Part shown: positions 16,597-25,005 of the stretch, piece after piece | Position numbering within the stretch: the stretch's first letter is position 1 | Layout: the number at the start of each line of letters is the position of its first letter | Origin: Geodermatophilus amargosae | GTDB taxonomy: Bacteria; Actinomycetota; Actinomycetes; Mycobacteriales; Geodermatophilaceae | Direction: 5' to 3' | Assembly: GCF_900116515.1 (NCBI RefSeq) | Contig: NZ_FPBA01000011.1 | Span: 1-64,000 of the forward strand | Length of the DNA stretch: 64,000 bases | Notes under the pieces: generated by a model | What the model was told of the DNA's origin: nothing | Databases searched by the model: none | The model's input: only the letters and a program-made list of their open reading frames with translations | Translations under genes and position numbers: made by a program

Positions 16597-19232
16597 GCGC
16601 CGTGCTCACCCGGCTGGCCGCCGGTCGCTCGGCATGGAACGCCGCCGATGTCCGCGGCGAGGTCGAGCAGCTGATCGCCGCCGCGGGCATCGTCGCCGAC
16701 ACCGCCGTGCGGACCGAATTGGCCGAGGACCTCACCATCCGCGCCATGGCGCGGTGCGTGTCGCTACTCGTCCAGGCCGGAGCTCCCGAGCACATCCGGG
16801 CCTGGACCTCTCAGCCGGTGCTCGACGTCGAGGCCGAGCTGACCGACCGGCTCGCCGCCCGCGGCGGGACCGCCGGCGTCGATGAGCCGGTGCTGCCCCA
16901 TGCCGTGCGCGGGCGGCTGGATGCAGGGCAGGCCGCGGCGGTGACCGCGCTGGCCGGTGACCGGCCGCTGGTCGTCGTCGAGGGTGCGGCCGGGGCGGGC
17001 AAGACCACCATGTTGGCCGCCACCCGCGCCCTACTTGGGGCGCGGGGCCGCCGTCTGACCGTGGTCACCCCCACGCTGAAGGCGGCCAAGGTCGCCGCTG
17101 CCGAGGTCGGCACCGCCGCCGGGTCGGCGGCGTGGCTGGCCTTCCAGCACGGCTGGCGGTGGAGCGGTGACGGTGTCTGGAGCCGGCTGGCCGCCGGTGA
17201 CACCGACCCGCGCACCGGAGCCGTCTACACCGGGCCGGAGCCGGGGGCGAGCCTCACCTCCGGGGATCTGCTGGTGGTCGACGAGGCCGGGATGCTCGAC
17301 CAGGACACCGCCCGCGCGCTGCTGACCGTCGCTGACGAGGCCGGCGCCCGGCTGGCGCTGCTGGGTGACCGGCACCAGCTGGCCGCGGTCGGCCGTGGCG
17401 GCGTGCTGGACCTTGCCGTGCGTCAGGTCGACCCGACGGCGCACTTGACCCTGGACGCGGTGCACCGCTTCACCCGCACCGACGACACCGGCCAGACGAA
17501 CCCCGACACCGAGTACGCCGAGCTGACCCTGACCATGCGCACCGGGGACGACCCGGGCGCGGTGTTCGACGCGCTCATGGCCCGCGGTCACATCCGGCTG
17601 CACGCCGACCCCGCCGAGGCGCAGACGGCGCTGGCCGAGCTGACCGCCGCTCATCGCCGCGACGGTGAGCGGGTGGCCGTGGTGGTCGACACCCGCGAGC
17701 AGGCCGCCGAGCTGGGCGCCGCCATCCGGGAGCGGCTGGTCGCCGACGGCCGCGTCGACGACACCCGGGTTGCGGTCACCAGCACCGGGCAGCGCATCGG
17801 CGTCGGGGACCGGATCACCACCCGCCGCAACGACCGCGACCTCGGCGTGGCCAACCGCGACACCTGGACCGTCACCGCCGTGCACCGCGACGGGGGGCTG
17901 GCCGTCGTCCCGGCCGATGTCACCCCACCAGGGGCTGTCCTGTCCGGTGTCACCCCAGCGGACACCGGGGAGCGGGTGCTGCCCGCCGGCTACGTCACCT
18001 CACACGTCGAGCTGGCCTACGCCTCCACCGCACACGGCGCACAGGGTGACACAGTCACCGCAGCGCACCTGCTGGTCGGTGAGCACACCGGGGCAGCGGC
18101 GGCCTACGTCGGGATGACCCGCGGCCGCAGCGCCAACACCGCCCACCTGGTCGCCGCCGATTTGGGCGAGGCGCGCGAGCAGTGGATCGCCGCGTTCGCC
18201 CGGGACCGGGCAGACCTCGGCCCCGGCCACGCCGCCGCGCAGGCTGCCGCCGAGGCGGCCCGCTACGCCACCCACCGCCCGGTGGAGCAGGTGCTGGCCG
18301 ACCTGCAGCAGGCGTGGACGGTCGAGCAGCGCAGCCTCGACCGGCTGGCCGTCCTGCAGCCCTGGTGCGACGTCCTGCGCCAGGCCGTGGCCCTGGAATC
18401 CCCCCACGCCGGCGAACTGGCGCGGCTGGAGGCCGATTCCCGGCAGGCGGCCCTGGCCGCCCAGCGTGCGACGCAGCTGGCCGAGGCCGCCGACGCTGCC
18501 CTCGCCTGGGATGCCGGCCGGATCCGAGAGGCCCTGCTCGCCACCTGGGACGACGAGCGCGGCGCCGCCCGCACGGCGGCCCGGGTGGTGCTCGACGGAC
18601 CCGGCTGGTGGGGGCTCAAGCGCGCCCCGGTCGCCCGCGCCAGGGACCAGCTGGCCGGGTGGGCAGACCGGTGGCGCGCGCACCTGCCCGACCTGCCCAC
18701 GGATCCCGAGCAGCTGGCGCGGGTGGCCGACCGGTTCGACGACCGGCCTGCGCTGTGGCGGTCCTTCGACGCCATCGCTCACCGGGCGGCCGAGCAGCAT
18801 CCCGCGCACGCGGGGGTCCACGCCGCCGCCGACGCCGCCCGCCGGGCCGCCGGGCAGGCGCAGGCCACCCTGGTCGAGGCGCAGCGCCGGCGCGCCGAAC
18901 GGCTCGACCCACTCGGGCCGATCGCCTGGGCACCCGACCCGGCCGGGCAGCTGATCGTCCTCGAGCGCTCCGTCGCCACCGCCCGGCACGAGCTGGCCGC
19001 CGCCCGGGCCTGCGTCGCCGACCTGCAGGCCGAGCCGGCCCTGCTGGGCCAACCGGCCGACCGGCTCACCGCAGCCCGCGACGCCTGGCGTGACCGTTAC
19101 GACGCCGCCCGCCGGCAGCGCCAAGCCGCCACGCTGGGGGCGGCCGCCTTCCCGGCGGGTGTGCCGCGGCCGGAGCACGAGCGCTACGGGCCACGGGCGG
19201 CACGGGATGTCAGCCCAAGCCTGGGGTGGTGA
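16593..19232 (+). CDS. conjugative helicase part of split MobF relaxase (TraI/RecD2-like)
   Basis: From GTG 16593 the frame encodes 879 residues. They carry the SF1 helicase half of a TraA/TrwC protein: Walker A VEGAAGAGKTTM (about 130-140), motif II LLVVDEAGML, motif III LLGDRHQLAAVGRGG, motif V AYASTAHGAQGDT and motif VI AYVGMTRGRS. A long Ala/Arg-rich helical C-terminal region follows. It unwinds DNA during transfer. Homology to the family begins upstream of the GTG (GGTLDREAAV), in phase with a -1 slip on the G5 run, so a single protein is likely ancestral. Whether it is made as fusion, as separate coupled protein, or both cannot be told from sequence. Confidence 0.85.
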   Translation: MSAVLTRLAAGRSAWNAADVRGEVEQLIAAAGIVADTAVRTELAEDLTIRAMARCVSLLVQAGAPEHIRAWTSQPVLDVEAELTDRLAARGGTAGVDEPVLPHAVRGRLDAGQAAAVTALAGDRPLVVVEGAAGAGKTTMLAATRALLGARGRRLTVVTPTLKAAKVAAAEVGTAAGSAAWLAFQHGWRWSGDGVWSRLAAGDTDPRTGAVYTGPEPGASLTSGDLLVVDEAGMLDQDTARALLTVADEAGARLALLGDRHQLAAVGRGGVLDLAVRQVDPTAHLTLDAVHRFTRTDDTGQTNPDTEYAELTLTMRTGDDPGAVFDALMARGHIRLHADPAEAQTALAELTAAHRRDGERVAVVVDTREQAAELGAAIRERLVADGRVDDTRVAVTSTGQRIGVGDRITTRRNDRDLGVANRDTWTVTAVHRDGGLAVVPADVTPPGAVLSGVTPADTGERVLPAGYVTSHVELAYASTAHGAQGDTVTAAHLLVGEHTGAAAAYVGMTRGRSANTAHLVAADLGEAREQWIAAFARDRADLGPGHAAAQAAAEAARYATHRPVEQVLADLQQAWTVEQRSLDRLAVLQPWCDVLRQAVALESPHAGELARLEADSRQAALAAQRATQLAEAADAALAWDAGRIREALLATWDDERGAARTAARVVLDGPGWWGLKRAPVARARDQLAGWADRWRAHLPDLPTDPEQLARVADRFDDRPALWRSFDAIAHRAAEQHPAHAGVHAAADAARRAAGQAQATLVEAQRRRAERLDPLGPIAWAPDPAGQLIVLERSVATARHELAAARACVADLQAEPALLGQPADRLTAARDAWRDRYDAARRQRQAATLGAAAFPAGVPRPEHERYGPRAARDVSPSLGW

Positions 19233-19553
19233 GCCGGACTGGTCATCACCAGGGCCGCTGTCGACCCTATGAGCGGAATTGCAGGAGAACTGAAGGACAA
19301 CTGAAGAATCCGCCGACCTCCGGTGGGTCACCGCCGCAATCAGCCTTCCGGCGTCGTGATCCGGCGCCCATCCCGGGCGCAAGGCGAAGGGCCCAGGCGC
19401 TCCCACCCCCAGGCCGGGCGCCGCGAGGAGAGGAACAGGAGGAAGACAGGAGGTCGACAGAAGAAGTCGGTTGTGGGTTGTCAGCAACGGCCACGAAACG
19501 GCGCCTTCTAGGGGTGGACAGCCGCCCGAACCCGTCGAGCCTCGGAGACAGCC
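19233..19553. other. intergenic stretch between helicase and excisionase genes
   Basis: No gene is seen in these 321 bp. The right part contains a 12-mer ttctaggggtgg (19,506-19,517), 36 bp before the excisionase start. The same 12-mer lies about 30 bp before the relaxase ATG at 15,610. Confidence 0.45.
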
Positions 19554-19787
19554 ATGACCGACCACACCCCCGGCCCCGCTCACACCGCCGAGCCGACGCC
19601 GCAGCTGCTCACCATCGCCGAAGCCGCCCTACTGCTGCGCACCCCCGTCGCCACGCTGCGGTACTGGCGACACCTGGGCACCGGCCCGCGCAGCTTCCGG
19701 CTCGGCCGCCGAGTCGTCTACCGCCGCGACGACCTCCAATCCTGGATCGACGCCTGCCGCCACCATGGCGCGTCTACCGGGACGTGA
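19554..19787 (+). CDS. AlpA/excisionase-type HTH protein
   Basis: This 77-residue protein has a MerR-like winged helix (helix_turn_helix_17): LLTIAEAALLLRTPVATLRY, then WRHLGTGPRSFRLGRRVVY, then RRDDLQSWIDACR. Such proteins are excisionases (Xis/AlpA) that bend DNA at att sites and direct the integrase toward excision. The ATG at 19554 is preceded by ggagacagcc. It is convergent with the integrase gene, 37 bp between the two stop codons, the usual arrangement in actinobacterial integrative elements. Confidence 0.88.
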   Translation: MTDHTPGPAHTAEPTPQLLTIAEAALLLRTPVATLRYWRHLGTGPRSFRLGRRVVYRRDDLQSWIDACRHHGASTGT

Positions 19788-19824
19788 TGCCCGGCGTGCA
19801 ATCGCCCGTGTACGGGCGACCCGT

Positions 19825-20940
19825 TCAGCCCAGTTGCTCGAGGACCTGCGCTGCTCCGGTGGCCCGCCTCCTGCGGCCGTAGTAGACGTCCTGCGTGACG
19901 GACGGCTTGGCATGCCCGAGCTGGTCGGCCGCGCTCCTGGCCGACAGCCCCGCTTCGTCCATGAGCGTGGCGACGGTCTTGCGGAAGGCGTGGGAGGTGA
20001 CGCCCGGCATCCCCATCGCCTGAAAGGCCTCGCGAAGGGCCCGGCGGGTGTTGTTCGGGTCGCGCAGCTTGCGGCTGCGCGGCGCAGGGAAGACCGGTCC
20101 GCTCGACGGCCCGCGCTGCCGTAGGAGCGCGACACACCAGCTCGGGAGCTCCAGCACCCGCTCCCCCGCCACCGACTTCGGCCGGCTGACCGCCAGGCCC
20201 TGACCCTTGACCCGCAGCACCGTCCCCGTGACCGTGACCGTGCCGGCGTCGAGGTCCACGTCCGCCCAGCTGGCTGCACAGGCCTCGCCGATGCGGAGAC
20301 CGGTGGCGACCATGAACGCCACGAGGTCCGGCAGATCCCGCTCGCGAGCCGTCGCGTCCTCGTTCAGCCACGCCCGCACCGACCTGACCTCGGCCGCGGT
20401 CAGCGACCGCGGCGCCCGCCGGGTCTGGCTGGGGATGCGCGCCACGTCCCGGCAGGGGTTGGCCTTCAGGGCGTCATGGCGGCAGGCCAGGCCACACATG
20501 CCGCTGATCACCGACTTGGTCATCTTCGCCAGCGCCGGGCCGTGCGACGCCCGCACGGCCGCCAGGTGACGATCGAGCAACCCGACGCTGAGCTCACGCA
20601 CCCGCACGCTGCCCAGGGCCGGGAGGACCTGCCGATCGAGCCGGTCACGGTAGGCCTGCATCGTCGACGGGCTCTTGCCCTCGAGCTGGCTGAACCACTT
20701 CGCCGCGAGGTCGGCGACCTTGGTGTCCGGAGTGATCTCGTGGCCCGTCCCCGGACGTCCCCGGTCTCGCAGCGCCACGGCGAGGGCCCGCTCCGCGGCC
20801 CCCTTGGTCCTGGCCTGCCGCTGCACCTGGCGGGTGGCCCCGTCCCAGTCCCGGTACAGGCACACCGCTCGGTATCCCGCCGGGTCCGGGTAGACGCGGA
20901 CCCGGCCGTGGGTGCCGAGCTCCAGGTGGGGTCTGGCCAT
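19825..20940 (-). CDS. int: tyrosine site-specific integrase
   Basis: The 371-residue integrase starts at ATG 20940 (MARPHLELGTHG); an upstream in-frame start adds 28 unlikely residues. An AP2-like arm-binding N-terminus is followed by a SAM-like core-binding domain (KWFSQLEGKSPSTMQAYRDR). The catalytic domain has Arg in ATGLRIGEACAASW, the HxxR box SHAFRKTVATLMDE, His in LGHAKPSVTQ and the nucleophilic Tyr in DVYYGRR. It integrates the element at the adjacent tRNA-Lys 3' end. All catalytic residues are present, so it is probably active. Confidence 0.95.
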   Translation of the reverse strand: MARPHLELGTHGRVRVYPDPAGYRAVCLYRDWDGATRQVQRQARTKGAAERALAVALRDRGRPGTGHEITPDTKVADLAAKWFSQLEGKSPSTMQAYRDRLDRQVLPALGSVRVRELSVGLLDRHLAAVRASHGPALAKMTKSVISGMCGLACRHDALKANPCRDVARIPSQTRRAPRSLTAAEVRSVRAWLNEDATARERDLPDLVAFMVATGLRIGEACAASWADVDLDAGTVTVTGTVLRVKGQGLAVSRPKSVAGERVLELPSWCVALLRQRGPSSGPVFPAPRSRKLRDPNNTRRALREAFQAMGMPGVTSHAFRKTVATLMDEAGLSARSAADQLGHAKPSVTQDVYYGRRRRATGAAQVLEQLG

Positions 20941-21149
20941 GATGCCCCCGCTCGCACTCGTGATCGCGCCAGAGCGGCCCCCGGCGAGGCCACAGTTTAC
21001 TGGCCGGGGCCATGCTTTACTCATCGTTTACTCGCCAGAATTGGCCAGCTGCGACCAACGAGCCTCAACCCCAGGTGACCACGGATACCGACACTGAGCT
21101 GCAGGTTTGCGACGGAGATCGTCAACAGCCAACGGTGATCAACTTGTTC
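20941..21149. promoter_or_regulatory. att-flanking region with repeated tttact motifs
   Basis: Between the integrase start and the tRNA fragment, tttact occurs at 20,996, 21,016 and 21,027. Two of the copies extend to gtttactggcc (20,995) and gtttactcgcc (21,026). Repeats in this position are typical of integrase or excisionase arm-type binding sites and may also set the int promoter. Confidence 0.4.
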
Positions 21150-21193
21150 GACTCTTAATCAGCGGGTTCGGGGTTCGAGTCCCTGATGGCGCA
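21150..21193 (+). tRNA. 3' fragment of tRNA-Lys(CUU): element attachment site
   Basis: The sequence gactcttaatcag is the anticodon loop (CTT, flanked by T and AA) and 3' anticodon stem of a tRNA-Lys. It runs into the variable region, the T arm (ggttcgagtcc) and an acceptor strand ending atggcgca. The 5' half does not match: ttcga replaces the pairing ctga and no D arm is present. So only the 3' 44 nt are regenerated here, as expected for the int-proximal att site of an element that uses a tRNA gene. The intact tRNA should lie at the other end, left of the window. Confidence 0.85.
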
Positions 21194-21200
21194 CAGCACC

Positions 21201-21239
21201 CGAGAGCGGTCCCTCCCCCGGCGGGAGAGGCCGCTCTCG
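21201..21239 (+). terminator. stem-loop after the tRNA-Lys fragment
   Basis: Arms cgagagcgg and ccgctctcg enclose a further ctccc/gggag stem. It lies 8 bp after the tRNA 3' end and would have terminated the original tRNA transcript. It may also serve the convergent HhH gene ending at 21,251. Confidence 0.65.
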
Positions 21240-21250
21240 TCGTACGTGGG

Positions 21251-21442
21251 TCAGCCGAGGCGGAGTCCGTGCTCGGCCAGCGCCTCGTCCAGGATGCGCA
21301 GCGCCTCGGGACCCACGCCGTGCAGCGCGGCCAGCGTCGCGCGCGGGACGCCGGCCAGCTGCCCGAGTCCGGTGTAGCCGGCCAGCTGCAGGGCCTGGGT
21401 GGCCGGCCGGCCGATCCGGGGCAGCTCGTCGAGCGGGGTCAC
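21251..21442 (-). CDS. small helix-hairpin-helix protein
   Basis: From GTG 21442 the frame gives 63 residues starting VTPLDELPRIGRPATQALQL, followed by GLGQLAGVPRATLAALHGVG and PEALRILDEALAEHG. Two helix-hairpin-helix motifs (LPRIG, LHGVG) make it a compact non-specific DNA-binding protein of the type found as stand-alone HhH or pathogenicity-locus-like proteins. A longer start at 21514 adds 24 Arg/Pro-rich residues with no support. It is the first chromosomal gene beyond the element junction. Confidence 0.7.
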   Translation of the reverse strand: MTPLDELPRIGRPATQALQLAGYTGLGQLAGVPRATLAALHGVGPEALRILDEALAEHGLRLG

Positions 21443-21538
21443 GGCCGTCGACCATGGTGCCGACGGTGTGCGCGGAGGCCGGGTTCCGCAGCCCGGTTCG
21501 CGGCGTGAGCGCACACGCTCACGGCAGGACCGCCGCCC

Positions 21539-22132
21539 TCAGCCGCGGACGGCGCGGACCAGCTTCCGGACGCCGAGCACCGCGCCGCCGACCCCGGCGA
21601 CCCACGGCCCCAGGACGATGACCGGGTCGAGGAGCTGGTGGCGGACGTCGGAACGCCCGCGCCGCGAGCGCACTGCACCCCGGGTGAACTCCGTCCTCAG
21701 CCCGGTGGCCGGCACGTCCGGCCGCAGGGTGGCGAAGGACCGCAGGTGGTGCTCCCACGCGTCGACGCGGTCGCCGACCACCAGCAGCATCCAGTGCGCC
21801 AGCCGGCCCTCGCTGAACCGGGCGTAGGCGAACCGCCGGATCACCCCGGACAGGCCCGCGAGCGGCTGGGCGGTGCCGAACACCGGCGTGACGAAGGCGT
21901 GCTCGATCGAGCGCTCCCGGCCCTCGCTCCCCGACTGCCGCTCCGGGAAGTCCCAGCGGGCGCCGGTGTCGGCCGGGTACTGCAGCCTCGGGTACGACGG
22001 CCGGTCGGCGGGGTCGAGGTCGGCTCCCCAGCCGGGGATGCGGGCGCGCAGCTCCTCCCGGCTCGGCGGGGGCGTGCGCTTGTCCCGGACGTAGGCGCTG
22101 GGGATGTCGCCCGGGACGTCGGTGCTGGTCAC
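21539..22132 (-). CDS. conserved hypothetical protein, C-terminal hydrophobic segment
   Basis: This 197-residue protein starts at GTG 22132 after gagggagag. The central part has AHWMLLVVGDRVDAWEHHLR. The C-terminus (LLDPVIVLGPWVAGVGGAVL) could insert in or lie on the membrane. No family is recognised. It follows the alcohol dehydrogenase by 12 bp on the same strand, so it is almost certainly co-transcribed and may act with it. Confidence 0.75.
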   Translation of the reverse strand: MTSTDVPGDIPSAYVRDKRTPPPSREELRARIPGWGADLDPADRPSYPRLQYPADTGARWDFPERQSGSEGRERSIEHAFVTPVFGTAQPLAGLSGVIRRFAYARFSEGRLAHWMLLVVGDRVDAWEHHLRSFATLRPDVPATGLRTEFTRGAVRSRRGRSDVRHQLLDPVIVLGPWVAGVGGAVLGVRKLVRAVRG

Positions 22133-22144
22133 GATCGCTCTCCC

Positions 22145-23293
22145 TCAGGCCGCGTCGGGCAGGATCAGCGGCTTGATGCAGCCGTCGAGCTTGCTGGAGA
22201 ACACGTGGTAGGCCTCCGCGATGTCCTCGAGCGGGAAGCGGTGCGTCACCACCTCGCGCGGGGTCAGGTGGCCGTTGCGCACGTGCTCGAACATCCGCGG
22301 CCACTGGCGCTTCACCGGCGTCTGGTTCATCCGCAGGGTGAGGCCCTTGTTCAGGGCGTCGCCGAACTTCACCGCGTTGGGGATCGGGCCGTAGGCGCCC
22401 ACCACCGAGACGGTGCCGCCCTTGCGGACCCCGTCGATGGCCCAGTTGAGCGCGACCGGTGAGCCGCCCTGCAGCTTCAGCTTGGTGCCGGTGACCTGCT
22501 GCAGGAAGTTGCCGTCGGCCTCCGCGCCCACCGCCTCGATGACGACGTCGGCGCCCAGGTAGTCGGTCTGCTTCTTCATCTCGACGACGACGTCGTCGTA
22601 CTCGTCGTAGTCCAGCGTCTCGGCGTGGGCCATGGTCCGCGCCTTCTCCAACCGCTCCTGCAGGTGGTCGACCACGATCACCCGGCCCGCGCCCATCAAC
22701 CACGAGGACTGCGCCGCGACCAGTCCGACCGGCCCGGCGCCGAGCACGACGACGGTGTCCCCCTCGGCGATCTCCCCGAGCTGGGCGCCGAAGTAGCCGG
22801 TCGCGGCGGCGTCGGTGAGGCAGACGGCGTCCTCGTCGTGCATCCAGTCCGGGATCCTGGCGGGGCCGACGTCGGCGAACGGGACGCGCACGTACTGCGA
22901 CTGGCCGCCGTCGTAGCCGCCCGTGGTGTGCGAGTAGCCGTAGATGCCGCCGACCGCCGTCGCGTTGGGGTTGACGTTGTGGCAGTTGGAGTACAGGCCG
23001 CGCGCGCAGAACCAGCACGACCCGCAGAAGACGTTGAACGGCACCATCACCCGATCGCCGACCTGCAGGTTCTCCACCGAGGAGCCGACCCGCTCGACGA
23101 CGCCGATGAACTCGTGGCCGAACGTGTGGCCGATCCGGGTGTCCGGCATGAGCCCGTGGTAGAGGTGCAGGTCGGAGCCGCAGATGGCGGCCAGCGTCAC
23201 CCGGACGATCGCGTCGTTCGGGTGCTCGATCGCCGGCACGTCCTTGTCCTCGACCCGGATCTTGTACGGGCCTCGGTAGACCATCGCGCGCAC
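22145..23293 (-). CDS. zinc-dependent alcohol/formaldehyde dehydrogenase-like enzyme
   Basis: GTG 23293, with gagggagagg upstream, gives 382 residues (VRAMVYRGPYKIRVED). Medium-chain dehydrogenase features are complete: catalytic zinc ligands in AAICGSDLHLY and GHEFIGVVE, a structural zinc Cys cluster in CGSCWFCARGLYSNC, and a Rossmann motif VVVLGAGPVGLVAAQ followed by an acidic residue (VVDHLQERLE), so NAD(H) is the likely cofactor. It resembles glutathione-independent formaldehyde or threonine dehydrogenase-like enzymes that oxidise small alcohols or aldehydes. The true substrate is not evident. Confidence 0.9.
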   Translation of the reverse strand: MRAMVYRGPYKIRVEDKDVPAIEHPNDAIVRVTLAAICGSDLHLYHGLMPDTRIGHTFGHEFIGVVERVGSSVENLQVGDRVMVPFNVFCGSCWFCARGLYSNCHNVNPNATAVGGIYGYSHTTGGYDGGQSQYVRVPFADVGPARIPDWMHDEDAVCLTDAAATGYFGAQLGEIAEGDTVVVLGAGPVGLVAAQSSWLMGAGRVIVVDHLQERLEKARTMAHAETLDYDEYDDVVVEMKKQTDYLGADVVIEAVGAEADGNFLQQVTGTKLKLQGGSPVALNWAIDGVRKGGTVSVVGAYGPIPNAVKFGDALNKGLTLRMNQTPVKRQWPRMFEHVRNGHLTPREVVTHRFPLEDIAEAYHVFSSKLDGCIKPLILPDAA

Positions 23294-23403
23294 GGGGCGC
23301 CCCTCTCCCTCGTCGTGCCGGACCCTGGGGCCCGGCGTCACCGCAGCCGTGCCCGCCGCCCGGAGCCCGGAAACCGCTCGACCCCGTCCGTAGCGTCGGG
23401 CGC

Positions 23404-23742
23404 ATGACCACGACCCCCGTGCTCGAGCCGGTGCACCGTCCGGAGGACGGCGAACTCGTCGGACACCTGACCGCTGCCGCCGACCGCGACGGGTGGACCG
23501 CGCACGCCGTGTTCGGCGCGCCGCTGCGGACCCTCCCCACCCACGAGGAGGCGGTGTCCTTCCTGCGCACCCGCGGGCTGGCGCTGCTCGCCGAGCGCTG
23601 GACCTACACGCCCGCCGACGGCGAGCCGCGCACCGCGTGGCTGGTCGAGGCCCGGCCGGGCGCCGTGGTGGTCCGGTTCGGGTACGACCCGGCGTCGGTG
23701 CCCCTGACCGGCGGCGAGCTCGACCGGCTCACGCTCGGCTGA
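23404..23742 (+). CDS. conserved hypothetical protein (112 aa)
   Basis: A complete small frame from ATG 23404 with good codon bias. The sequence (LVGHLTAAADRDGWTAHAVF, then HEEAVSFLRTRGLALLAERW, then FGYDPASVPLTGGELDRLTL) looks like a compact soluble alpha/beta protein without membrane segment. No recognised domain. It is divergent from the dehydrogenase operon and 40 bp before the flavoprotein gene, with which it may be co-transcribed. Confidence 0.75.
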   Translation: MTTTPVLEPVHRPEDGELVGHLTAAADRDGWTAHAVFGAPLRTLPTHEEAVSFLRTRGLALLAERWTYTPADGEPRTAWLVEARPGAVVVRFGYDPASVPLTGGELDRLTLG

Positions 23743-23782
23743 CGCGCGGAAGCCCGGCGAGCCCGGTGGCGTTCGCGCGGGT

Positions 23783-24859
23783 GTGAGCAGCCCGCGGGAC
23801 GTCGACGTCGTGGTGATCGGCGCGGGCCAGGCCGGCCTGTCCGCCGGGTACCACCTGGCCCGGCAGGGGTTCGCGCCTGGCAGCGGCTTCGTCGTCCTCG
23901 ACGGCGACGCCGCGCCGGGCGGGGCCTGGAAGCACCGCTGGCCCTCGCTGACCCTGGCGACGACGCACCGGGTGCACGAGCTGCCCGGCCTGCCGTTCGC
24001 GCCGGCCTCGGAGGACCTGCCGGCCGCCGAGGCGGTGCCGGCCTACTTCGCCGAGTACGAGCGGCGCTTCGCCCTCCCGGTGCAGCGGCCGGTGCGGGTG
24101 TCCGCGGTCCGCCGCACCGGCGACGGGCGCTTCCTCGTCGAGGCGGACGAGGGGACCTGGCGGGCGCGCGGCGTCGTCAACGCCACCGGCACCTGGACCC
24201 GGCCGTTCGTGCCGCGCTACCCGGGCCAGGAGACCTTCCGCGGACGTCAGCTGCACACCGTCGGCTATCGCGGCGCGGCGGAGTTCGCCGGGCTGTCGGT
24301 GGTGGTCGTCGGTGGCGGCGCCTCGGCGGTGCAGCTGCTCGGCGAGATCGTCCAGGTCGCCCGCACCACCTGGGTGACCCGCCGCCCGCCGGTCTGGCGC
24401 GAGGGCCCCTTCGGCGAGCAGCAGGGCCGGGAGGCGGTGGCGCGGGTCGAGGCCGCCGTCCGTGCCGGCCGGATGCCCGGCAGCGTCGTCGGTGTGACCG
24501 GCCTGGTGGTCACCCCCTGGGTGCGCCGGGCCCTCGACGACGGCGTCCTCACCCGGCTGCCGGTGTTCGACCGGATCACCCCCGACGGCGTGGCCTGGGA
24601 CGACGGGCGGAGCGTGCGGGCCGACGTGATCCTGTGGGCCACCGGCTTCCGCGCGGCGGTCGGCCACCTCGCCCCGCTGCGGCTGCGCACCCGCGACGGC
24701 GTCATCCCGGTCGACGGCACCACCGCCGTCGACGAGCCGCGGCTGCAGCTGGTCGGCTACGGGCCCAGCGCGAGCACCATCGGCGCCAACCGGGCCGGGC
24801 GCAGCGCGGCGGTGGCGCTGCGCCGGCTGCTCGACGCCGACCTCGCCCGGAGCGCCTGA
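23783..24859 (+). CDS. flavin-dependent monooxygenase/oxidoreductase (FMO/CzcO-like)
   Basis: The 358-residue protein from GTG 23783 has the FAD-binding GxGxxG motif VVVIGAGQAGLSAGYHLARQ and a substrate-side segment WRHRWPSL-like (KHRWPSLTLATTHRVHELPG). The NADPH-binding motif is VVVVGGGASAVQLL, and the C-terminal ILWATGFRAAVGHL is typical of flavin-containing monooxygenases. Such enzymes oxygenate N, S or carbonyl compounds or act in metal-associated redox. The length fits the short bacterial group. The substrate is unknown. Confidence 0.88.
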   Translation: MSSPRDVDVVVIGAGQAGLSAGYHLARQGFAPGSGFVVLDGDAAPGGAWKHRWPSLTLATTHRVHELPGLPFAPASEDLPAAEAVPAYFAEYERRFALPVQRPVRVSAVRRTGDGRFLVEADEGTWRARGVVNATGTWTRPFVPRYPGQETFRGRQLHTVGYRGAAEFAGLSVVVVGGGASAVQLLGEIVQVARTTWVTRRPPVWREGPFGEQQGREAVARVEAAVRAGRMPGSVVGVTGLVVTPWVRRALDDGVLTRLPVFDRITPDGVAWDDGRSVRADVILWATGFRAAVGHLAPLRLRTRDGVIPVDGTTAVDEPRLQLVGYGPSASTIGANRAGRSAAVALRRLLDADLARSA

Positions 24860-24907
24860 CCCGGGCGATCCCCCGGGTGGGGTGGGGGTCGGTCCAGGGT
24901 CGGGTCG

Positions 24908-24936
24908 GGGGTCCTCCCGGATGTGCTGAGGACCCC
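24908..24936 (+). terminator. stem-loop after the flavoprotein gene
   Basis: Arms ggggtcct and aggacccc enclose a 13-nt loop, 48 bp past the flavoprotein stop codon and before the ABC transporter operon. It is followed by short imperfect cctcctcggc repeats (about 24,950-24,985). Confidence 0.5.
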
Positions 24937-25005
24937 GGTGCCGGGAGCCTCCTCGGCCATGACCTCCTCGGCACGGACCTCCTCCCCCACCCCGGCGGTG
25001 ACCCG

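Noticed and set aside
18000-19583. 527-codon minus-strand frame opposite the helicase
   Set aside because: Antisense shadow of the helicase, Gly/Arg-rich with no domain.
24950-24990. cctcctcggc direct repeats as operator
   Set aside because: Imperfect, low-complexity, and close to ordinary GC-rich spacer sequence; no palindromic character.
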